Assembly: GCA_964427535.1 (NCBI GenBank)
Contig: CAYRVF010000007.1
Span: forward strand, 1-64,000
Length of the DNA stretch: 64,000 nt
DNA from: CAYRVF01 sp964427535
GTDB lineage: Bacteria; Chloroflexota; Ktedonobacteria; Ktedonobacterales; JADMIN01
Direction: 5' to 3'
Both the position numbers and the translations under genes were made by a program. Shown piece by piece: positions 42,661 through 51,414 of the stretch (position 1 is the stretch's first letter; each line of letters begins with the position of its first letter). Under the pieces are notes generated by a model. It was given only the letters and a program-made list of their open reading frames with translations, had not been told where the DNA came from and did not search any database.

Positions 42661-43257
42661 TTACCCTCGATCATCTCCCTCGCTGGACGCCGTGATCATG
42701 CGTAACGCGGCGGCCAGGTCCGCACCAGAGGGGGCGCGCTCCGGGTCGGTCGCCCACTGCACCATCACGCCGGACATCAGCGCCTGGTAGAACGAGCCGA
42801 CGACCTGCGCCTTCTTCGCGTCCGCCGCCGGGTCAATATGATCGAAGAGCGCCGCCAGCCCCAGCCGCCCCTCCTGAATCGCATCCGCCAGGAACCGACG
42901 GAGCTCGGGCGCGCGCTCCGTCTGCGCCAGCAGTTCGAAGGTGGCGACCCACAATGGCCGGTGCGCCTCGAATGACTCGATCACGCGCGTCCAGTTCGCC
43001 GCGAAGCGCTCGATTGGGCTGGCAGGCTCCTCCGTATCGGTCGCGGCGGCCAGGATGCGCTGCATCTCCTCCCCCCACTCCTCGATGGCCTGCATGAGCG
43101 CCGCGTTGAGCAACGCTTCGGTCGAGCCGAAGTGGTAGCCGATAGCCGCCAGACTGACGCCAGAGGCTGCGGCGATGTCACGCGCGGTCGTGCGTGCGTA
43201 CCCCTTCTCGTACAAACTCCGCTTGGCGCCCTCCAACAAAGCCTCGCGATTTCCCAT
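42661..43257 (-). CDS. TetR-family transcriptional regulator
   Basis: 198 residues. N-terminal HTH: ALLEGAKRSLYEKGYARTTARDIAAASGVSLAAIGYHFGSTEALLNAAL (about 5-53) is a textbook TetR DNA-binding domain; the rest is the ligand-binding/dimerisation helical domain. Start ATG 43257, with GAGGA upstream; the longer frame would extend through the operators. It is divergent from the flavin monooxygenase gene, with 191 bp between that hold its promoter and two matching operators, so it most likely represses both genes and responds to the monooxygenase substrate. Confidence 0.92.
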   Translation of the reverse strand: MGNREALLEGAKRSLYEKGYARTTARDIAAASGVSLAAIGYHFGSTEALLNAALMQAIEEWGEEMQRILAAATDTEEPASPIERFAANWTRVIESFEAHRPLWVATFELLAQTERAPELRRFLADAIQEGRLGLAALFDHIDPAADAKKAQVVGSFYQALMSGVMVQWATDPERAPSGADLAAALRMITASSEGDDRG

Positions 43258-43302
43258 GCGGCAGTCATCCTCTGAGTCGAAACACCTGTGTCCCTCACGC
43301 AA

Positions 43303-43331
43303 ATTGTACAAACGTCTCAGACACTTGTCAA
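43303..43331 (-). promoter_or_regulatory. Promoter of the TetR gene
   Basis: On the minus strand TTGACA (43331-43326), 17-base spacer, TACAAT (43308-43303), nearly consensus. Operator copy 1 fills the spacer, so TetR binding would block RNA polymerase. Confidence 0.85.
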
Positions 43332-43370
43332 AACCACCTCTCATCATGTACAAATGTCTAAGACGTATGT
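43308..43370. promoter_or_regulatory. Twin TetR operators between the divergent genes
   Basis: Copy 1 (43308-43328): ACAAACGTCT, one base, AGACACTTGT. Copy 2 (43350-43370): ACAAATGTCT, one base, AGACGTATGT. Each is a 21 bp inverted repeat of consensus ACAARYGTCT-N-AGACRYWTGT. Their centres are 42 bp apart, four helical turns, so both dimers would lie on the same face. A plus-strand TTGTCA (43325) and TACAAA (43349) could form the monooxygenase promoter, overlapping both copies. Confidence 0.8.
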
Positions 43371-43448
43371 GCAAATTCATGCGACGTCGGGTCCGTGCGG
43401 ATGGCGTGCCGGACCTGGAGGACGTGGCAGGGCGAAGAGAGGTCACAC

Positions 43449-44693
43449 ATGCAGCGACCAGTGAGCAATCGCGAGATCCTCATTTCCGGCGCGAGCGTTG
43501 CCGGACCCGCGCTGGCGTTCTGGCTACGCCGGTACGGCTTCACTCCGACCATCGTGGAGCGCGCGCCCGCTCCCCGCGCAGGTGGTCAGGCGATCGACTT
43601 GCGCGGCGCGGCGCGAACCGTCGTCGAGCGCATGGGCCTGCTCGACGACGTCCGACGGGCGCACACCGGGACACGCGGAATGTCCTTCGTCAACTCGTCG
43701 GGCAGGCGAGTGGCGAACATGGGAGCCGATCTGCTCGGCGACTCGGGCGGTGCCATCGCCGAGATCGAGATCTTGCGGGGCGACCTCGTCCACATCCTCT
43801 ACGCGGCGACGCGCGACGACGTCGAGTACCACTTCGACGACAGCATCACCAGCATCACGCAGGACGAGAGCGGCGTCGCCGTCACCTTCGAGCGCGGCCC
43901 GTCGCGTAGGTTCGATCTCGTGATCGGCGCGGACGGCGTGCATTCTCTCGTGCGGGCGCTCGCGTTCGGGCCGGAAGCGGGGTTCGTCCGCGACCTTGGC
44001 TGCTACGTCTCGATCTTCAGCGCACCCAATTCCCTCAACCTCGATGGCTGGGAGTTGATGTACACCGTGCCCGGTAAAACGGCGGGCATCTATCCGACCC
44101 GGCAGCACGACGACGTGAGGGCGATGTTCTTCTTCGCCTCGCCGCCGCTCCACTACGACCGCCGCGACGTCGACACGCAGAAGCGGCTCCTGGCCCGCGC
44201 CTTCGACGGAGTAGGCTGGGAGGTGCCGCGGCTCCTCACGGCGATGTGGGACGCGCCGGACTTCTACTTTGACTCAGCGAGCCAGGTGCAGATGAACTCC
44301 TGGTCGAACGGCCGAGTGGCGCTCGTCGGCGATGCCGCTCATTGTCCTTCGCCGCTGGCTGGGATGGGCACGAGCCAGGCCCTGGTGGGCGCGTATGTGC
44401 TCGCCGGAGAACTCGCGGCGGCGAACGGCGACCACCGAAGCGCGTTCGCGGCCTATGAGCGGGAGATGCACGACTACGTCCGCCAGGGACAGAAGCTCGC
44501 GAAGAGTGCCACCTTCGGGCTGATCCCCCGGACGAGAGCGCAGATCTGGATGCGCGACCAGTCCATTCGGGCGCTGTCGCATCTGCCGTGGAGGACCGAA
44601 CTCAGTGGTGGGGTCGCGAAAGCCGCCAACGCCATCGTGCTCAAGAACTACCAGTCCGCGGTTCCACATGAGGAGAGCTTCCTCAGTCAGTAG
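43449..44693 (+). CDS. FAD-dependent monooxygenase (group A, Tet(X)/rifampicin-monooxygenase-like)
   Basis: 414 residues. N-terminal dinucleotide motif ILISGASVAGPALAFWLRRYG, then the DG motif FDLVIGADGVHSLVR and the GD motif RVALVGDAAHCPSPLAGMGTSQALVGAYVLAGEL, the three marks of PHBH-fold flavin monooxygenases. They hydroxylate aromatic or polyketide compounds using NAD(P)H and O2; relatives inactivate tetracyclines or rifamycins. The adjacent divergent TetR with operator pairs suggests induction by the substrate. Start ATG 43449 with agagagg nine bases upstream. Confidence 0.9.
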   Translation: MQRPVSNREILISGASVAGPALAFWLRRYGFTPTIVERAPAPRAGGQAIDLRGAARTVVERMGLLDDVRRAHTGTRGMSFVNSSGRRVANMGADLLGDSGGAIAEIEILRGDLVHILYAATRDDVEYHFDDSITSITQDESGVAVTFERGPSRRFDLVIGADGVHSLVRALAFGPEAGFVRDLGCYVSIFSAPNSLNLDGWELMYTVPGKTAGIYPTRQHDDVRAMFFFASPPLHYDRRDVDTQKRLLARAFDGVGWEVPRLLTAMWDAPDFYFDSASQVQMNSWSNGRVALVGDAAHCPSPLAGMGTSQALVGAYVLAGELAAANGDHRSAFAAYEREMHDYVRQGQKLAKSATFGLIPRTRAQIWMRDQSIRALSHLPWRTELSGGVAKAANAIVLKNYQSAVPHEESFLSQ

Positions 44694-44910
44694 CTCGTGC
44701 GCGAGCGCGGACGATAATCGACGCCAGGTTCGTGCCCCCAAATCGACCGTTTTCATCCGCCGTGGCCACTTGTCTGCAGGGTGCGCCTTATGGGGGATGC
44801 AGACGGGCGGCTGTGGTTCGCGATGTCGGTGGACCGTCCCTCCTGATAGACAAGACGCACGTCGGAAGCCGCGCGTGCGTTCCGAGGTACCCGAACGGTG
44901 GGAGGGGGCT

Positions 44911-45345
44911 ATGGGCATAGTGCTGGTCGTCGACGACGACAAAGACATTCGCGAGGCAGTGCGCTGCACACTCGAAGACGCGGGATACAGCACGCTGGAA
45001 GCGCGCGACGGACGTGAGGCGCTGGGCATCCTCGCCGCGAGCGTGGAGCCGCTCGTCGTGCTGCTCGACGTCGTCATGCCCCGACTCGACGGCATCAGCA
45101 TGCTCCGTCTAGTCGTCGCCGACAGCTCCCTCGCTTCGCGGCACGCCTACATCCTCACCAGCGCCAGCACCGACCTGTCCGCCACGCTCGCCGACCGGGA
45201 GTTCGCGGCCATTCGGTTGTGTGCGCTCGCCAAGCCATTCGATCTGGACGCGCTGCTGCGGGTGATCGACGACTCGGCGCTCGCCCTCGCCCCGTCCTCC
45301 CCGCTCATGTCCGCGACGCCGTCAGGGCACCTGCTGGCGCACTGA
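44911..45345 (+). CDS. Single-domain response regulator
   Basis: 144 residues consisting of a receiver domain only: acidic pocket DDDKD (8-12), phospho-acceptor Asp53 in VVLLDVVMPRLDG, Thr/Ser in AYILTSASTD and Lys in CALAKPFDLDALL. The C-terminal 20 residues are Ser/Pro/Ala-rich. No output domain, so it acts by protein contact like CheY or Spo0F. GGGAGGGGG lies right before ATG 44911. No kinase gene is adjacent. The 217 bp before it hold no gene. Confidence 0.88.
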   Translation: MGIVLVVDDDKDIREAVRCTLEDAGYSTLEARDGREALGILAASVEPLVVLLDVVMPRLDGISMLRLVVADSSLASRHAYILTSASTDLSATLADREFAAIRLCALAKPFDLDALLRVIDDSALALAPSSPLMSATPSGHLLAH

Positions 45346-45370
45346 CCGAGGCAGGATTCTCTCAAACGAC

Positions 45371-45396
45371 GAGGTGCGGGCACGTGCCCGCACCTC
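45371..45396. terminator. Perfect palindrome between convergent genes
   Basis: GAGGTGCGGGCAC and GTGCCCGCACCTC, thirteen bases each with no loop. Located between the convergent response regulator and otsA stops. No T-run on either side, so a possible bidirectional terminator or protein site. Confidence 0.5.
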
Positions 45397-45425
45397 AGCT
45401 ACTGACCATGCACCCTGCGCTGGGT

Positions 45426-47141
45426 TCAGCGGGGCAGCGCGCGGGGTGTGTCGTCGCTCGCGGCAAAGAGCGGCTGGCGTGCCGGACCTGGAGCGGGTGC
45501 GGCGACACGCGGGCTCCAATCATCGTATTCCGTTATGCGGGTGGTGTCGGCGGTGACCACCGTGCGGCGGCTGGTGCGGCGTGGGCGGCTGGTCAGGCGC
45601 TCCAGGTCACGGAGTTGCGTCTCTAGCCAGAGGGCCGCGTCCTCATCCAGCAGCACCTCGCGCAGCCCGCGTGCCCGCTGCGAACGCTCGCGCCTGCTCA
45701 TCATCAGCGCCTGGTACAGCGCCTCGGCTGTCGCCTGCACATCTGTCGGCGGCACGCCCAGCACGTAGTCGCTGAGCTGTTCGTACGCGCCCGCCGTGCG
45801 CGAGAGCACCGTCACCCCCGCGCGCGCGTTGACGAGGCCGCCCTCTTTGACGACGAGATTCATGCCGTCGATCAGCGGATTCACCAGCAGCACGTCGTAG
45901 CGCCGCATGCAGGCCAGCGCGCGTGGCCGGTTGTTGTCGAAGACGGCGACGATCGGCTGCCAGTCAGGCGTGCCGAAACGCGCGTTCACCCGGTCGATGA
46001 CGCGCCGCACCTGCTGTTCGTAGGAGCGATACTCGGCCATGCTCTGACGCGAGGGCACCAGCAGCGCCAGGAATGTGACCGCGCCGTGCAGCTCGCGGTG
46101 CGCGCGCAGGAGCCGCTCGTACGCCTCGAAGCCGCGCACGATGTTCTTGGTTGGCTCCACGCGGTCCACGCGCACGATCAGCTTCGAGTCGTCGCGCAGG
46201 CGTAGCTCCTCGGCCAGCTTCACCGCCTCGACCACCGCCTCGCGCGAGTGCGCGCCCTGCTGCACCTCGTCTGGCGTCACCGCGATGGGATACGCGCGCG
46301 GCAGAATGCGCCTGCCCCGCCAGAGCAGCGTGCCGGGGGCATCGTCGAGACTCCACCGCGCGTCGGCGCCCTCAAGGAAACGCTCGGCGCCTTCGAGGAA
46401 GTTGCGCGCGTCGCGCTGCGTCTGGAAGCCGAGCAGGTCATTGGCCGCGAGCCCACGGAAGATCGCCTGGGTGATGTACTCGGGGAACATCTCCCAGTAG
46501 CGGGCGTCGGGCCAGGGGATGTGGACGAAGTGGGCCAGTTGGGCGGAGGGGAAGCGCTCGCGCACACGCTCAGGGGCGAGGTAGAGGTGATAATCCTGGA
46601 AGAGCACCGGCACGTCAGTTCCGTTGCGTTCGAGCTCGGCGATCACGGCATCGGCGACAGCGTCGTTGACGGCCACGTAGCCACGCTTCCAGTCTGACGC
46701 GGTGCGACGTGTGAAGAGATGCCCATCAGTCGGCTGCAGCAGGTAGTGCTGGGCGAACCAGAGCACCTTGTTGCTGATGCCGTCGTAGTGCCGGCGATAC
46801 GCGTCCTCGGGCACATCCACTAGTCGCAGGGTGATCTGGTCGAGTCCATCCGGAGACGGCAGTGGCGCGTCGCCAGCCAGGCGCAAAGCCTCACGGTCGG
46901 CGGCGTTCATGGCGAGTGCGATCCACGTGGCGGGGTGGTCGTGCATCGAGCAGAGCAGACCGCTCACGACACCGCCCGCGCCGCGCTGTGGCTCGGGCTG
47001 GCCGTCGGGTCCCATGCGATGCTCAACCGGACCACGATTGCTGACGACGATGAGCCGTCGTTCGTCACCGCCGAGAAAGTCGATCGATGGCCCCCCGAGG
47101 GCTGAGGCGCGTCGTCCCACCAGTTGCCGATCTATCGTCAT
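45426..47141 (-). CDS. otsA: Alpha,alpha-trehalose-phosphate synthase (UDP-forming), GT20
   Basis: Makes trehalose 6-phosphate from NDP-glucose and glucose 6-phosphate. 571 residues: IVVSNRGPVEHR (N-terminal loop), the FVHIPWPDARYWEMFPEYI block, LIVRVDRVEPTKNIVRGFEAYERLL, and NPLIDGMNLVVKEGGLVNARAGVTVLSRTAG, all OtsA signatures. The usual length is about 470; the extra 100 residues are a Ser/Arg/Pro-rich C-terminal tail (RPRRTSRRTVVTADTTRITE onward) without an OtsB phosphatase domain. Start ATG 47141 with GGGAGGG just upstream. No otsB within the window. Confidence 0.93.
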   Translation of the reverse strand: MTIDRQLVGRRASALGGPSIDFLGGDERRLIVVSNRGPVEHRMGPDGQPEPQRGAGGVVSGLLCSMHDHPATWIALAMNAADREALRLAGDAPLPSPDGLDQITLRLVDVPEDAYRRHYDGISNKVLWFAQHYLLQPTDGHLFTRRTASDWKRGYVAVNDAVADAVIAELERNGTDVPVLFQDYHLYLAPERVRERFPSAQLAHFVHIPWPDARYWEMFPEYITQAIFRGLAANDLLGFQTQRDARNFLEGAERFLEGADARWSLDDAPGTLLWRGRRILPRAYPIAVTPDEVQQGAHSREAVVEAVKLAEELRLRDDSKLIVRVDRVEPTKNIVRGFEAYERLLRAHRELHGAVTFLALLVPSRQSMAEYRSYEQQVRRVIDRVNARFGTPDWQPIVAVFDNNRPRALACMRRYDVLLVNPLIDGMNLVVKEGGLVNARAGVTVLSRTAGAYEQLSDYVLGVPPTDVQATAEALYQALMMSRRERSQRARGLREVLLDEDAALWLETQLRDLERLTSRPRRTSRRTVVTADTTRITEYDDWSPRVAAPAPGPARQPLFAASDDTPRALPR

Positions 47142-47612
47142 GGCTCCCTCCCGCTTGCTTGTCACTGTCCACTTCTGCAAGCCCAGCATTACTACCGTAT
47201 TACAGGGCCGTAAGACGGACGTTATAGAAACCTGAAATGTACCTAAGAAGCTTCGGTCCCTCGGTACGCTTGTGTGGCCGCTCGCCGGAAGACGCAAGAG
47301 CGGGGCCAGCAAATCCGCACGCTCGTTGCGGCGGTTTTCTCTGTCGTCTGGCTCCAGGTCTGCCGCTCTACATGCAGACGGCATTCTGGCGGTATGGCGC
47401 CCGGGCGAGCGCCCAATGAACACACGGAGGCTCGGGACGCTTTTAGTCGGAGTGTGCGTCGCATTCTTCTCGCCCTATTCCAACGCTCGTAATGCCAGGC
47501 AGACAGAGTGAGAGGGCCAGAAAATCTACCATGCGAGAGAAAATAGCATACAATAGGGAGTGGGGTACGATGAGGACACTGGAGGAGGCACGCATGCGAT
47601 TGGGGGAGCCGG
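47142..47612. other. Divergent intergenic region, otsA / OmpR-type regulator
   Basis: 470 bp holding the promoters of otsA (minus) and the response regulator (plus). CATACAAT near 47546 is a likely -10 for the plus strand, 60 bp before its start. TATAACG near 47228 (minus strand) could be a -10 for otsA. AT-richer than its surroundings; no gene or RNA recognised. Confidence 0.5.
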
Positions 47613-48299
47613 ATGAAAGCCCATATTCTGCTGGTAGATGACGACCGGCATATCACGGAGGTCCTGCGCCGTGCGCTGGCCTACGAGGGTTACAGCGTCG
47701 ACCTCGCGTATCAAGGAAGCGAGGCCCTCCAGAAGACGCTTGATCATCCGCCCGATCTGATCATCTTGGATCTGATGCTGCCCGGCATCACCGGGCTTGA
47801 GGTGTGCAAACGGCTGCGCGCGGCAGGCAATCAGGTGCCGATCCTCATGCTGACGGCCAAGGATGCCATCGCGGACCGCGTCGCGGGGCTCGACATGGGG
47901 GCTGACGACTATCTGGTGAAGCCCATCGAGCTGGAGGAACTGCTCGCGCGGGTGCGGGCGTTGCTACGGCGGCGCAATCCCGAGCAGAATGAGGTGCTGC
48001 GCTTCGCCGACCTGGAACTGGATACCGGCACGCGCATGGCACACCGGGGCGCCCGCGAGATTGACCTCTCGACGACAGAGTACGAGTTGCTGCAGCTCTT
48101 CCTCCGGCGTCCGCGCCAGGTGCTGACACGCGATATCATCATGGAACGGGTCTGGGGTTACGACTTTGAGGGCGAATCCAACGTGCTCGAGGTCTACATC
48201 GGCTATCTGCGAAATAAACTCGAAGCCTCCGGAGAGCCACGTCTGTTGCATACTGTTCGTGGAGCGGGCTACGTGCTTCGTGAGAAACCTGAGTCGTAG
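47613..48299 (+). CDS. OmpR-family response regulator
   Basis: 228 residues: receiver domain with Asp9-11 pocket, phospho-acceptor Asp53 in LIILDLMLPGITG, Thr in ILMLTAKD and Lys in DDYLVKPIELEEL; then a winged-helix trans_reg_C domain (about 130-225) with LSTTEYELLQLFLRRPRQVLTRD, VWGYDFEGESNVLEVYIGYLR and LLHTVRGAGYVLR. Partner of the histidine kinase 107 bp downstream; resembles the MprA/PrrA type. Start ATG 47613. Regulated genes unknown; the divergent otsA is a possible target. Confidence 0.94.
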   Translation: MKAHILLVDDDRHITEVLRRALAYEGYSVDLAYQGSEALQKTLDHPPDLIILDLMLPGITGLEVCKRLRAAGNQVPILMLTAKDAIADRVAGLDMGADDYLVKPIELEELLARVRALLRRRNPEQNEVLRFADLELDTGTRMAHRGAREIDLSTTEYELLQLFLRRPRQVLTRDIIMERVWGYDFEGESNVLEVYIGYLRNKLEASGEPRLLHTVRGAGYVLREKPES

Positions 48300-48406
48300 G
48301 CGAGCGGAATGCATGCGACCGGCGATGTGTTCGCGGCAGTGTGTGCGGAGCGCCGAAGGGCAGTGCGCCGAGTGAGCGTTAGGATCATCCGTGGTAGGGA
48401 GCATCC

Positions 48407-50389
48407 ATGCCGAAATCGTCACCATCACCACGTACGCCCGTGCATGCCGCGCGCCAGTGGATGCTCGACAATCTCTCGATCCGGCAGCGGCTCTCGCTGT
48501 TTTATGTGACGCTCCTGGCGGTGACGCTGCTGTTGTTCAGCGTCATCGTCTTTACAGTCGCCTCGACACAGCTTCAGATTAGCGCGAACGACGAGATCAA
48601 GAGCCGCGCGGTCTATATCGCGAACGCGCTGCAGGGCGCCCAGGTGATTCCCGCGCAGCCCGCCGCGACACCTGGGGCGAGTCCCTCTCCCACGGTGGCG
48701 CCGTCGCCGACGCCCAGCGCATCGCCGACGCCAGCGGCCTCCGGGACTGCTGGGTCAGGTAGCCCGACTGTCACGCCATCGCCGCAGCCGACCGTCGATC
48801 CCGCGACGAGCGCCAAGATTCAGCAGCAGCTCAAGTTCAAAGTGCCCGACGCGCTTACGCACTTCGACACTCCATTCGAGGTGCTCGACGCGAATCTGCA
48901 TCCGCAGTATGTCGCCTCGCCGGACGTCCGCCTGCCGATCATCAACGCCGACATCGAGTCGACGCTGATGACTGGCGTCTCGACGTCGTATACCGCCGAC
49001 AGCGGCAAATCGCAGTTCGAGGTCTACGTGCAGCCGATTCACTTGACGCCCGCCTCGCCCGCCACCGGTACAGGCGGCGCTGCCGCGGCGTCGACGGCGC
49101 AGTCGCGGATCACGGGCGTCGTGCTGGTGGCCAAGCCGCTCGACGACCTCAACAACACGACGAGCACGCTCAGCAAACTGCTCTTCACCGGCGATCTGAT
49201 CGCGCTGGTCTTCGCCGCTCTCGGCGGCTGGCTGATCGCCGAAGGCGGACTGCGACCGATCGCGAACGTCACACGCGCGGCGGCGGCTATCGCCAAGAAT
49301 GCCCAGGGTCCTGGCCTGGGGACGCGTGTGCGCTATCGTGGCCCGCGTGACGAGGTGGGAGAGCTGGTCACGACGTTCAACGAGATGTTGGCGGCGCTCG
49401 AACAGGTGGCCGTCGCGCAGCGTCGGTTCGTGGCCGATGCGTCGCATGAGCTGCGCGCTCCGCTGACCACCATCAAGGGCAGTCTAGAGTTTCTGCGCCG
49501 TGTGCCGGATTTGCCCGTCGAGGAGCGCACTGCCGTCGTCGAAGACGCCTACGCCGAGGCCGAACGCATGGCCGCGCTGGTGAGCGATCTGCTGCTGCTG
49601 GCTCGTGCGGACGCCGCCGCCGCCAGTGGCAGCTATGGCCTGCACGAGGGCTGGCTGGATGACCAGTTGCGCGGGCGCCGCGAGCCAGTGGAGATGGACC
49701 AGCTCGTGATGGATATCTTCCGCCAGGGCCGCGCCCAGTTGCGTGCGCGCCGCAAAGACCTGCATCTGACGGTGACCAATCTGGAGCCGATCACCGTGCT
49801 CGGCGACCCCGGACAGCTCAAGCAGCTCGCGTTGATCTTGCTCGACAACGCCATCAAGTACACGCCATCCGGCGGCAAGATACGCCTCTCGGTCACGCGC
49901 AATGGCGACCGGGCCGCCTTCAGCATTGCCGACAACGGTATCGGTATCGACCCCGATGACCGCCAGCACATCTTCGAGCGGTTCTACCGCGCCGACCGTG
50001 CCCGCGAGCGCGACACACACGGCAGTGGCCTCGGCCTCTCCATCGCGAAGTGGATCGCCGACGCGCACAAAGGCGAGATCAGCGTGATGAGCCAGCCCGG
50101 CCAGGGCAGCACGTTCACGCTGCTGCTGCCCGCCGTCCGCCGGGTGGAGGAGCGCACCGGCCCGACCTCGCAGCCCATCCGGGTTCGCCGCCGTCGCGCG
50201 CGACCGCTCGGCCCCCAGGTGCCGCGTGCGACGGGCGCGGTCTCGTCACTCGCTCGCCTGGCGAAGTCTGTCTCGCGGCCCAAGACGGCACGAGACGTGA
50301 CGGGTCGCGCCGAGCAATCCGTTCCGTCGGCCTCGGGTACGCGGCGGAGTCCCACGGCCCAGGAGCGCCGCGACCGCGACGGCAAATGA
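48407..50389 (+). CDS. Sensor histidine kinase with low-complexity extracytoplasmic linker
   Basis: 660 residues. TM1 at about 28-50, an extracytoplasmic sensor region to about 260, TM2 about 262-285, HAMP (about 285-335), DHp with FVADASHELRAPLTTIKGSL (His347), and HATPase with LLDNAIKYTPSGGKIRL, SIADNGIGIDPDD and HGSGLGLSIAKW. The sensor holds a Pro/Ser/Thr/Ala-rich stretch at about 83-135 (SPSPTVAPSPTPSASPTP and similar). A basic, Arg-rich tail of about 75 residues follows the kinase core. RBS gtaggga before ATG 48407. Forms a two-component system with the OmpR-type regulator upstream. Confidence 0.93.
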   Translation: MPKSSPSPRTPVHAARQWMLDNLSIRQRLSLFYVTLLAVTLLLFSVIVFTVASTQLQISANDEIKSRAVYIANALQGAQVIPAQPAATPGASPSPTVAPSPTPSASPTPAASGTAGSGSPTVTPSPQPTVDPATSAKIQQQLKFKVPDALTHFDTPFEVLDANLHPQYVASPDVRLPIINADIESTLMTGVSTSYTADSGKSQFEVYVQPIHLTPASPATGTGGAAAASTAQSRITGVVLVAKPLDDLNNTTSTLSKLLFTGDLIALVFAALGGWLIAEGGLRPIANVTRAAAAIAKNAQGPGLGTRVRYRGPRDEVGELVTTFNEMLAALEQVAVAQRRFVADASHELRAPLTTIKGSLEFLRRVPDLPVEERTAVVEDAYAEAERMAALVSDLLLLARADAAAASGSYGLHEGWLDDQLRGRREPVEMDQLVMDIFRQGRAQLRARRKDLHLTVTNLEPITVLGDPGQLKQLALILLDNAIKYTPSGGKIRLSVTRNGDRAAFSIADNGIGIDPDDRQHIFERFYRADRARERDTHGSGLGLSIAKWIADAHKGEISVMSQPGQGSTFTLLLPAVRRVEERTGPTSQPIRVRRRRARPLGPQVPRATGAVSSLARLAKSVSRPKTARDVTGRAEQSVPSASGTRRSPTAQERRDRDGK

Positions 50390-50394
50390 GGACC

Positions 50395-50450
50395 GCATCC
50401 CCACAGCCCCGTTCCCCTCGCGAGGGGAGCGGGAGGTAGGGGGAGAGGTG
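50395..50450. repeat. C/G-rich palindrome after the kinase gene
   Basis: CCCCGTTCCCCTCGCGAGGG continuing GAGCGGG forms a nearly perfect palindrome, flanked by GCATCCCCACAG and AGGTAGGGGGAGAGG. Same family style as 3161; located between convergent genes. Confidence 0.6.
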
Positions 50451-50478
50451 CTGCTGCGCGGCAAGCGATCGAGGTCGC

Positions 50479-51312
50479 CTACTGGTTGGCGTCGTTGAGC
50501 GAGAGCACCATCTGCGGCGTGGGAATCTGGTGGTCTGCGCGCGTCGGAATGATCGCCGTGCCGATGGCGAAGAACTCGATCACGTGGCTATCCCAGCCGT
50601 AGTTCTGCTCCTCGATGCGTGCGCCGACGATGCCTTCCGCGCCGACGGCCTCGGCCTCGGCCTGCATGCGCTCCATCGCCAGCTCACGGGCGCCGTAGAG
50701 CGCTTGCGTGTAGTTCGTCATCTCCACGTTCTGCCCCATCATCTGACGGAACATCTGCCGCAGCGACTGAATGCCGACGTGGTACACGCAGGTGCCCATC
50801 GTCAGCGCGATCGGGCGATACCCCGCCTGCAGCAGCGTGCGGAAATCCTGCCCGGAGAGGTCGCTGGTGAACGGCTTGCCCTGCGGCGTACGGAGGCTTG
50901 TGCCGTTGCGTGAGCGCACCGCCGTGCCGATGGCCTTGAACTCCGCCAGGTTCTCGCCCCAGGCATAGCGTCCGACCTCCAGCCGCACGCCGACGATGCC
51001 GTCCGCGCCGAGCTCGTCGGCCTCGGCCTCCATGCGGCTCATCGCCAGCTCGCGGGCCGCGTACATCGCCTGCGTCAGCACGCCAAGCTCCTGGTTGGTG
51101 GCGAGGTTCGCGTATTGAAAGCCGATGTGGTAGATCGACGTGCCGACGACCAATCCCAGCGGATCGAACCCCGACTCGCGCACGAGCAGAAACTCGTTGA
51201 CCGAGAGATCGCTGGTGAAGAGGCGGCGGCCACCCGGCCCGCCGCGCATCTCGCGGAGCCGCGCCTCCGCGTCCTGTGGAATCTGTTCGCCCGCGTTGCC
51301 TGGCGTGCCCAT
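50479..51312 (-). CDS. Tandem YbjQ-domain (heavy-metal-binding family) protein
   Basis: 277 residues made of two copies of the YbjQ_1 domain. Copy 1 (about 30-135): RLFTSDLSVNEFLLVRESGFDPLGLVVGTSIYHIGF, AARELAMSRMEAEADELGADGIVGVRLE, AEFKAIGTAV. Copy 2 (about 145-255): KPFTSDLSGQDFRTLLQAGYRPIALTMGTCVYHVGI, GARELAMERMQAEAEAVGAEGIVGARIE, IEFFAIGTAI. YbjQ forms pentamers of unknown role; metal binding is only inferred. The tandem arrangement would alter the ring. Follows the hypothetical gene at 51415 by 102 bp in the same direction. Confidence 0.85.
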   Translation of the reverse strand: MGTPGNAGEQIPQDAEARLREMRGGPGGRRLFTSDLSVNEFLLVRESGFDPLGLVVGTSIYHIGFQYANLATNQELGVLTQAMYAARELAMSRMEAEADELGADGIVGVRLEVGRYAWGENLAEFKAIGTAVRSRNGTSLRTPQGKPFTSDLSGQDFRTLLQAGYRPIALTMGTCVYHVGIQSLRQMFRQMMGQNVEMTNYTQALYGARELAMERMQAEAEAVGAEGIVGARIEEQNYGWDSHVIEFFAIGTAIIPTRADHQIPTPQMVLSLNDANQ

Positions 51313-51414
51313 GAGAGGTGCTCCTGTTCTTACTGAGAGCGGCGCGTTCCGCGTCGTGTTCTAAGGGTCAGAGATGCCAGAGCGAGGAAGGAGAAGGAGC
51401 GTCGAGATAGTGAA

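Noticed and set aside
44694..44910. Possible tRNA gene suggested by ccaggttcgtgcc
   Set aside because: The T-arm-like string has no matching acceptor, D or anticodon stems around it.
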